This document shows, piece after piece, positions 56,611-64,000 of a stretch of 64,000 bases of DNA; within the stretch, counting starts at the first letter, position 1, and each line of letters opens with the position of its first letter. Origin of the DNA: Nicotiana tabacum (taxonomy: Eukaryota; Streptophyta; Magnoliopsida; Solanales; Solanaceae). The notes under the pieces are model-generated. The model made no database searches. It was not told the origin of the DNA and saw only the letters and a program-made list of their open reading frames with translations. The position numbers and the translations under genes are program-made. The stretch spans positions 36,932,758 to 36,996,757 of the forward strand of contig NC_134080.1 of assembly GCF_000715075.1 (NCBI RefSeq), in the 5' to 3' direction.

Positions 56611-57236
56611 TATGATGGGATGCCCTCAGAGGCTGATGATGTTATGAGACATGTACCTATGTACGACATGACATTCATACGCATATGCATGACGCTAAAA
56701 TTATTTCATGATTTACAGAGTTTTTTAGATTTACAGATTAAGTCAAGTACTCTATATTTCTTACATGTCTGTTATGTACTTATTTATGTGCCTTACATAC
56801 TCGGGACATTTTTTGTACCGACGTTCCTTTTGTCTGGGGACGCTGCGTTTCATGCCCGTAGGTCCAGATAGACGAGTCGAGAGCCCTCCAAGTAGGCTAT
56901 CAGCTCAACGGGAGATATTGGTGCGCTCCATTTGCTTTGGAGTTGCGTGTTTTGTTAGTATGATTTAGACGTGTATCGTTTGGTATGGCGGGTCTCTATC
57001 CCGACCTTTATGACATTTATGTACTCTTAGAGGCTTGTAGACATATGTCGTGTACGTGAAAGATTGTACAGCTTTGTCGGCCTATGTTTTGAATTTATAA
57101 AGGATCATGTTGGCCTATTAGGCTCGTATATCACATGTATATAATGATGTAATAAGAAAGATACATTACGCTGGTACTCGGTTGAGTAAGGTACCGGGTG
57201 CCCGTCGTGGACCATAGGTTTGGGTCGTGACAAAAG

Positions 57237-57249
57237 TGGTATCAGAGCA
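57237..57249 (+). other. Primer binding site of element E, tRNA initiator-Met
   Basis: TGGTATCAGAGCA, four bases after the 5' LTR. Confidence 0.92.
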
Positions 57250-60200
57250 GTTCTGTCCTAGGGAGTCTACAAGCTATGTCTAGTAGAGTCTTGTTTATGG
57301 GTGTGTCGTGCACCACACTTATAAGTAGGAGGCTACAAGGCATTTAGGATTGCCACTCTTTATTCTTATTCTAGATCGTGTGGTAGAGCTCATTTATAAG
57401 AATTCAAATTCCAAAATTCTATTTTATTTGTAATAAGACGATATCTACATCCGGAAAGAAGGTTGGAAAGAGATATGGTTGTGGAAGAGCTGAGTCAGAG
57501 GAATTGGATTTTTGTATGATGCCTACGATTAGTAAATATGAGATCTCTAGCAGATCATGGGTGTACTGAAAGGTGTAAGCTTCCTGATAAGAAGACTTAA
57601 GGAAAGAATGCATATCCATCTTAATGGTGAAAGACAATGAGAGATTAATAAGATAAATAAAAGTTTCAACAAGCAAAAGAAGCAAGATTAAGAAGGTTAA
57701 GAGGCACCCAGTTAATGAAGGTTAACAGATTTATAATTGAGGCAGAGAAACATAAGCCTTTCGAGTTATATTCAATAGTAACAGAGGTATATACAATTGA
57801 TCGCACCCCTTCCAGATATGCCCTATGGGGGTTAACAAAAGTAGTATAAGAAGATATGATGGATGAATTGATTGTGTTAGTTGATATTTCCAAAAGACAT
57901 TGTAAGTGTGCTAGTAGATCTCCTCGTGAGACACCTAGATGGTGCACCCAAAAATATTAAAGCTAGATATGAGCACTGGAAGCCTTTAAGGAATAAATAT
58001 TTTTTTAGTGTGCCCCCCCAAGTAAAGAAAGAATGTTAGGCAATTGAAAGAGCTAGTGAATGAGGCAAAGGGGATCTAAAAGCGAAAGAACGTCGTATTG
58101 AAGTTTTCACACGAAAAGGGATATGCAGAAATTTTAGCAGAATAATGAGAAGAGAGATAAGGAAGCATTATGAATAAGGTGTGATACATGGATGAAAACG
58201 GTAGAGTGTTACAGAACCTATAGTCAAATGAAGGAAGAGACGAAAGGTGATGGGACTTAAGACAACAAAAGAGTATAGGCCATAAGGTTATATCCTCATT
58301 TTGAGAAATAAGTTCGTGACTCCAACGTAACTACCAGAGGAGAGATTTAATTCCCAGAGTAATAGGAATCAGTATAGGCTGGTAAACAAGATAAACTAAA
58401 TATGAATTAGGGACCGAATGATTGGAAAGTAGTCGGCATCATGGTAATTTTAGATTTCGTTCCGATAGTAATAGAATGGACCACAGAAGGAGATTTGTGA
58501 TGAATTCAGAGAATGGTTATTCAGGGAAACGCTTCCCTAAATCAAGCAGTGTGAGCAAAGTTAAGCTTAAGAGACTGTATATTCTAGTTACGCTAAGTGT
58601 CACCCTCGCGAGTAAGGGAATTTGTCATCCTTTGTACAGAAGGATTGCTGTGAGGCGAGTAAGGATCATTGATGTTGAGAAACGACGCCAAAGATGAAGA
58701 GGAAAAACATCTATCGATAGATCCTCATGGCTTCAGCTTTTAGTACACCCATAAAGGGGGGAATATGGAGTGATGTGGCATTAAGTCAGAATAAGTGGCT
58801 CTAGTGACTATGGAATGGTAAAGGAAGAATGCGATAAATGAAAAAGGAATGAGATGACACTTATCCAAATCTTACAGATACGCTATGATTCAAGAATATT
58901 GTGCAAGCGCGACGTCAAGGAGAGGAAGTAAAGGTTCCTGCTCGAGCTTTTATGAATAAATAAGAAGACAGTGCGAGATGTAAGTTAAGACAAAGGAAAT
59001 AACCCACTAAAGATTACAAGGAATATTGATATGAGAATAGGCCAACGAGTAGTTAGTAATTGGTCAGGAAAATCCCAGTTATGGCTAAACAGGAGGTTAC
59101 AGACGAGTCATCAGATCGTGTAAGGTAAACATAGTAGTACCCAACATGGAGAATTCAGCCTCGAAAATACCATTATAAAACTTGAGATATATTTAAACAA
59201 GAGTCGGGGTAGTTAAAGGTACTATATGAGTGTTACGGGGATAAAAAAAGTGCCACTGGGAAGGCAGTCAAAATATCAGTTCAGAAGCAACCATACAAGC
59301 ACAAGGGCATGGAAGTAAGCAACTACGGATGATTATAGGCAAGTAAGGACATCAAAAAGGTCCGTAATAAGCTCACAACTTTATGATAGTCAAGGGTTCT
59401 CCCTAAGTACTACAACGAAAGACTAGCTGAGGAGATAAGAAAGAAGGCTTCAACCTAAGCACCATGACCTAAAGAGGAAATGATGTGTAACAACAATCTC
59501 ACAACAACATTGTAAGCATTCCAAAGGAAAGTGGCACCTACCGTGGCTAATGAACAGGAAGTAAAATTAGAAATGATATTCAAGATCATATGAGTTGTAT
59601 GGAATTCCAATATGCATGGGTACCAAGATAAGCTAAGTATGCATGTAAAAAAATAGGGCAGAAAGACCAAGAAAAGTAATTCCTTATGTTTGAAGAAAGC
59701 TGATATGGAACAAAAAGAATTATTCAATTCATGATCTAGAGTTAGTTACGTTATGATCGCACTTAAGAGTTTGATGTTTTATACATGCAACATATACATC
59801 CGTAGAAGATTCCGATATAAGTTAAAAGAAAGAATTAGGCCCAGGTCATAGACGAAAGATTGAATTATTAAAATATTGTATCATGGGTATTCCTTAATGC
59901 TCATGAAAGGCTAAACATAATAACTAATACCAGGAACCACAGATCAGAAGATAGCTTAAGCTAACGTAAAGACCGATCAGAAGAAAGAGGAGACTAAATA
60001 GTTACATCAACGACGTAAATCAAGAAATCTATTATTGGACCCATGAAATTATGGACATCGTGATTGAGAAAATTGCAGAATCACTCTTAATATCAGAGGC
60101 GCAAGAGGGATAGTACAACAACCATATTCTATAATGTCCCTACGATAAAGCCGGTTAGAAAAGTGCCAACCTCATAAGAAGGCGGTACGAAGCTCCCACT

Positions 60201-61734
60201 GGATTGTGTATGCACCAGAGGTGCAAGTATTATAATAGAGCTTCAAGTTATGGATGTGAATTACACCTAGGTGGAAGGGAGGTTATGAAAGAGATAGAAG
60301 ATATGATACGAGATTTTAAGTAAGTAAGGTAAAAGTGAACAATGTACGAGGTACTAAAATGCAAAAAGTTGTGAATAATCCATACTTCGGATAGAAGGTT
60401 ATAAGCATGGGGATTCAATATTTAGGAATGATAGCGGTATCGTTAGTGCCATATCTTCCAGCCTATGGTTTCTACGTATCGAGAGGTGTAGTTATAATAG
60501 TATAGAGGAGATAGAGACGATGTGACGTCTCGCTTAATATTCCAAAATAACATAAGGAAATCTTTAGTGCAAGTAAGTTGAAGAAAGGTTGCAAGTAGTA
60601 TAAATGGATATGTGTAGGTTGCAAGATAAAGTATGGTAGAGCGACAAGGTTTTAGGAAGACAGGAGTAAGGATAAGAAAAAGCGAGTGAGAAGGTAACGA
60701 GAATTGATAAGTCTTCAGGATTAAACCCATGAAAACAAGCGAGCTAATGGTTTCTCTAAGCCATAGAAAGCTCAGTATAGCCTGAATGAACTCAAATGAG
60801 TCTAAGACTAATATCATTTGAAAGAGATGAGGGTGTAATTGTGGTAGATAAAGAATGACATTTGGACCTTCGTTTGAATAATGATTTTTCAAAAGAAAAA
60901 AAAAGGGAAGAGAAGGAGGAAAGATTTCACTGATGGCACGAGATTAGGATACCCCCTATAAGGTGAATTACATTGAGACACTATGAAATACGATTATGGA
61001 AATCACTTCAAATATTCCTCAATGCAACGTAAGCCCTAGCGGCAATGTATTACGTAAGAAGTTTCAAGTCTTCAAGTAGAGGATTGTAGATCAACATTGA
61101 GGTGAATCAATAATGGAAAGGTACAAGTTACAAAGTATGACATGAGATTAGGCCATGATTTTTAAGATGAACGCTAATGAAGAAGCATTAAAGGACTGTG
61201 ATTTATACCTAAAGGATAGGCAACAAAAGTAACTGGGAGCTTGGTAAGCATACCTCAGTAATGATAAATTGAAATAAAAAAATTATGGTATAGTATAACC
61301 CATGTAGATGCAGTAAAGTCATACGAATGGTTAGCCAGATCTATGGAATAAGATATGGCCATATTCACAAGTTCTACAAAGTATCGAGCAAAGAACTTCA
61401 GTACACCTATAGAGCCCAGAGAGGTATCCTATTAAGCCTTGTATATACAAATAAGGCCTATAGATTGACTAAAAGATAAAAGGAAAAAGGAAAGATGAAT
61501 CACATAAGTGCACCTACAAAGCCAGGGTCATACAGGCTGTATGATAAGAGGTAGCAGCAGTTGCAAGATTAGAAAGTCATGATATGAGCAAAAAGACTAA
61601 CGGGGGAATACCCTAGACTTTGGACTTATTCAAAAAACAATCGCCTAGATGGCAAGGAAAGTTCTAAAGTATTCGGAAGAAATAAGTTAAGAAAATGATA
61701 AGAGCATTAGTCAACATTCGAGGATGAATGTTCC
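57250..61734 (+). other. Non-coding internal region of element E
   Basis: About 4.5 kb of purine-rich sequence. Longest open stretches are 60-150 codons on either strand and show no family motif. A careful look for RT boxes, protease sites and CCHC motifs found none. The G+A bias and lack of frames look like long-standing non-coding sequence, not simply a recently dead pol. Confidence 0.7.
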
Positions 61735-61748
61735 AAAGGGGGGAATGA
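61735..61748 (+). other. Polypurine tract of element E
   Basis: AAAGGGGGGAATGA directly before the 3' LTR, preceded by TTCGAGGATGAATGTTCC, a phrase common before Tekay-type 3' LTRs. Confidence 0.88.
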
Positions 61749-62960
61749 TGTTACACCCTGCAATATTACGTCAATATTACGCCCCGCAGTAATATATTAC
61801 AATGATGTTACGTCCTGCAGTAATAAGTTACAACATTGTTGTACCCTGTAGTATTGCATTACGGTGATGTTACGCTTCACAGTAATAAGTTACGACGATG
61901 TTGCACCCTGCAGCAATGTACGTTGAATTTGTCGTAAGGAAATTGACATCAGTCCAAGGAAAAGATTATTTGGGGATTATAAGGACTCTAAGTGATGAGT
62001 AAATTCGTGAAAGTAAGAGGGTAAGTAATATCGAAGAAAAACAAATTTTGTCAAAGTTTGGCATGTTGGGGTAAAATACGGACCGAGCTAAAATACCCGG
62101 TATTTATGGACTAGTGTCATACAAGGTACTCCATGGACATGATTGAAAGATGTATAAGGTATGTAAAAAGTGAGTAATATTTTAAGTAATTCGGGGTAAT
62201 TTTTAAATTATGCGGGTAATTGGTTAGTTACCGGGTAATAAAATATTACCCAGTTAACTAATAAGCGGAAAAAAATGTAATCAATTATCCCAAGAGGGAA
62301 CGTTGTAGCCCCTCCTTTTGTATAAAGTGAGTCATTAATTCATGCTTACATGTGTTAAAGAGTTAAGTATTAAAGTCTTTCCAAGACTTTATGGCAAGCC
62401 TTATCAAATCAAAGGAAATAAGGATCTCATTTCAAAGGCAAAAGCAAAACTTGTTACATTCTATTGAAATGAAAGGTAGAAGCTTTTCAACGTCCAAAAC
62501 CACATTCTTCAATTCATTAATTTGGCATTTAAGCCAAACTCGTTCTGCAAATTCAAAAAACGCAGAAGCCTAAATCCAATTTTTGGGTTCTAAATTCAAT
62601 CCACGAAGGTTTCCAAGGGGATAATTATATGGAGTTGTTCCTACTCCAGGTATGTTAAGGATATCCTTTCTTTCTTTTAGCATGATCCATACAATACGAA
62701 CGAAATGTGCAAATGCACAAATTCCATGAATGAATCTATTTATAGAAGAATTAGAGATATCTCTATTCTTGAATTTCTGTGTGTCATAATATTTTATCAT
62801 CTATTCATGGGTCTTAGAAAAAAATGAAAGTTGAAAAGAGTTTACTTTATGATATTACTCAAAGGCAAAATGATCTTATGAAGCTCCGAAAGATTTTATT
62901 AACTTACTTTTCATGCATTGCATTCATGTGCATTAACCCATGACCAGATGGCATTATATA

Positions 62961-63049
<89 letters not shown>

Positions 63050-63909
63050 GATATGGGAAAAGGTTACGGCATTATATATGCACCACCACCTGATCAGCTG
63101 GTATATGATGATGATGTTGCCCACAGTGGCTGAAATATGATTCAAACGGCGTTATATACGCATATATATGTATGTACTCAAATTACGTTATATATGCGTA
63201 TATATGTAAAGATATGTATATGGGATATGGACCACCACTTGATCAGCTGGTATACGTTGATGATTTTTTCCACAGTGGCCAATATGATATGATGGGATGC
63301 CCTCAGAGGCTGATGATGTTATGAGACATGTACCTATGCACGACATGACATTCATATGCATATGCATGACGCTAAAAGTAATTTATGATTTACAAAGTTA
63401 TTCAGACTTACAGGTTGAGTCATGTACTCTATATTTCTTCCATGTCTCTTATGTATTTATTTATGTGCCTTACATACTCGGTACATTATTTGTACTGATG
63501 TCCCTTTTGCCTGGGGACGCTGCATTTCATGCCCATAGGTCCAGATAGACGGGTCGAGAGCCCTCCAAGTAGGCTATCAACTCAGAGGGAGATGTTGGAG
63601 CGCTCCATTTGCTTCTGACTTGCATGTTTGGTTAGTATGATTTAGACGTATATCGTTTGGTATGGCGGAACTCTGTCTCGACCTTTATGACATTTATGTA
63701 CTCTTAGAGGCTTGTAGACATATGTTGTGTACGTGAAAGATTGTATGGCCTTGTCGGCCTATGTTTTGAATTTATAAAGGATCATGTTGGCCTATTAGGT
63801 CCGTATGTCACATGTATATGATGATATAATAAGAAAAATACGTTATGTTTGTACTCGGTTGAGTAAGATACCGGGTGCTCGTCGCGGCCCATAGGTTTGG
63901 GTCATGACA
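61749..63909 (+). repeat. 3' LTR of element E
   Basis: Homologous to 55086-57232. Starts TGTTACACCCTGCAATATT and ends TTGGGTCATGACA, where the terminal motif has one CG-to-CA change. Donor consensus CTCCAG|GTATGTTAAG is at 62650. Confidence 0.9.
62964..63044. repeat. Long (TA)n microsatellite in the 3' LTR of E
   Basis: About 40 TA units. The 5' LTR has a shorter run interrupted by TG steps. Confidence 0.95.
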
Positions 63910-63914
63910 GCCGC
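63910..63914. other. Target site duplication of element E, right copy
   Basis: GCCGC, same as 55081-55085. Confidence 0.9.
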
Positions 63915-64000
63915 CCTCTCCTCTCTTCTTCAACGGAGTTAGAGTCTTTCCCGACTCTATCTAATTGTCTCTTGGAGCCTCTTCCACCCCAGCAAATTGG
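63915..64000 (-). pseudogene. ORF2 of element C, copy 2, continuation to the right edge
   Basis: Matches 47636-47721 of copy 1 (minus sense FAGVEEAPRDN, then a stop where copy 1 has Trp). It shows that copy 2 of C resumes after element E. Confidence 0.75.

Larger units (their letters stand above)
55086..57232 (+). repeat. 5' LTR of element E
   Basis: Starts TGTTACACCCCACAATATT and ends TGGGTCGTGACA. It contains a ~32 bp tandem array at its start, a TATA-like TGTATAAAGTGAG near 55661, a splice-donor consensus, a TA microsatellite and a duplicated segment. Confidence 0.9.
55086..63909 (+). mobile_element. Element E: large non-coding LTR retrotransposon derivative (8.8 kb)
   Basis: LTRs 55086-57232 and 61749-63909 with TG...CA ends, perfect GCCGC target duplication, tRNA-iMet primer site and a clear polypurine tract. 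The 4.5 kb internal region has no recognisable gag or pol, so it is a non-autonomous (LARD-like) element. The LTR end GGTCGTGACA and the primer site equal those of Tekay element D, which suggests mobilisation by a Tekay-type helper. Confidence 0.9.
43738..64000 (-). mobile_element. Element C: pol-less Athila-like element in tandem LTR-internal-LTR-internal form
   Basis: Minus strand. LTR (43738-45147), polypurine tract, 3' UTR, ORF2, leader, ORF1, primer site (51143-51159), second LTR (51167-52569), then again polypurine tract, 3' UTR and ORF2 up to 55085. It is interrupted by element E (55086-63909) and resumes at 63910 to the window end. One repeat period is about 7.43 kb. No protease, RT or integrase is seen, so it needs a helper. 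tRNA-Asp-type primer site and TGATAA LTR start resemble element A. The left start is ambiguous by 3 bases (43735 or 43738). Confidence 0.82.

Noticed and set aside
58422..58697. Arg/Lys-rich 91-codon ORF in element E
   Set aside because: No family motif; expected by chance in purine-rich non-coding sequence.
62918..63145. ORFs of alternating Tyr-Ile
   Set aside because: Direct translation of a (TA)n microsatellite.

Overview
This window is plant nuclear DNA made up almost entirely of nested LTR retrotransposons. I found no host gene, tRNA, rRNA or CRISPR. The Ogre/Tat, Athila and Tekay (chromovirus) families, and the sequence style of their LTRs and downstream reading frames, suggest a large Solanaceae genome, most likely Nicotiana or a relative. 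That assignment rests on memory of these families, not on a search. Such deep nesting is typical of gene-poor heterochromatin.

Layout. (A) 1-10079, minus strand: an Athila-type element with its 5' LTR at 8550-10079, tRNA-Asp-type primer site, gag, protease, RT, RNase H, integrase and an extra downstream ORF cut by the left edge. (B) 10080-27043, minus strand: an Ogre (Tat-lineage) element with a minisatellite-rich 3' UTR, pol with two RNase H domains, protease plus G-patch-like region, gag, ORF1, primer site and a 3.4 kb LTR. A is inserted in B's minisatellite. (G) 27044-30715, plus strand: the right end of another Tat-lineage element with an antisense ORF and an LTR. B is inserted in that ORF. 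(F) 30716-31340 and 42486-43737, plus strand: pieces of an older Athila-like gag-protease region that hosts the other elements. (D) 31341-42485, minus strand: a complete Tekay/Del-type chromovirus with ~3 kb LTRs, a perfect CCAGG target duplication and a decayed polyprotein with chromodomain. (C) 43738-55085 plus 63910-64000, minus strand: a pol-less Athila-like element in tandem form (LTR-internal-LTR-internal). (E) 55086-63909, plus strand: a large non-coding LTR element with a perfect GCCGC target duplication, inserted in the second copy of C.

Insertion order by nesting: F first; then G, D and C into F; B into G; A into B; E into C. All coding regions carry stops or frameshifts, so none looks able to move alone. 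Non-autonomous E shares its LTR terminus and primer site with the Tekay element D. C shares LTR terminus and tRNA-Asp-type primer site with Athila A. This suggests which autonomous families mobilised them.

The most unusual signal is a set of clusters of short CGC-N4-GCG-like palindromes. They sit at corresponding places in three unrelated elements (A, C, D), each with its own motif. In A and C the cluster occurs three times: in the LTR, in front of an apparent second internal promoter after the main coding region, and inside an apparent leader intron of the downstream ORF.
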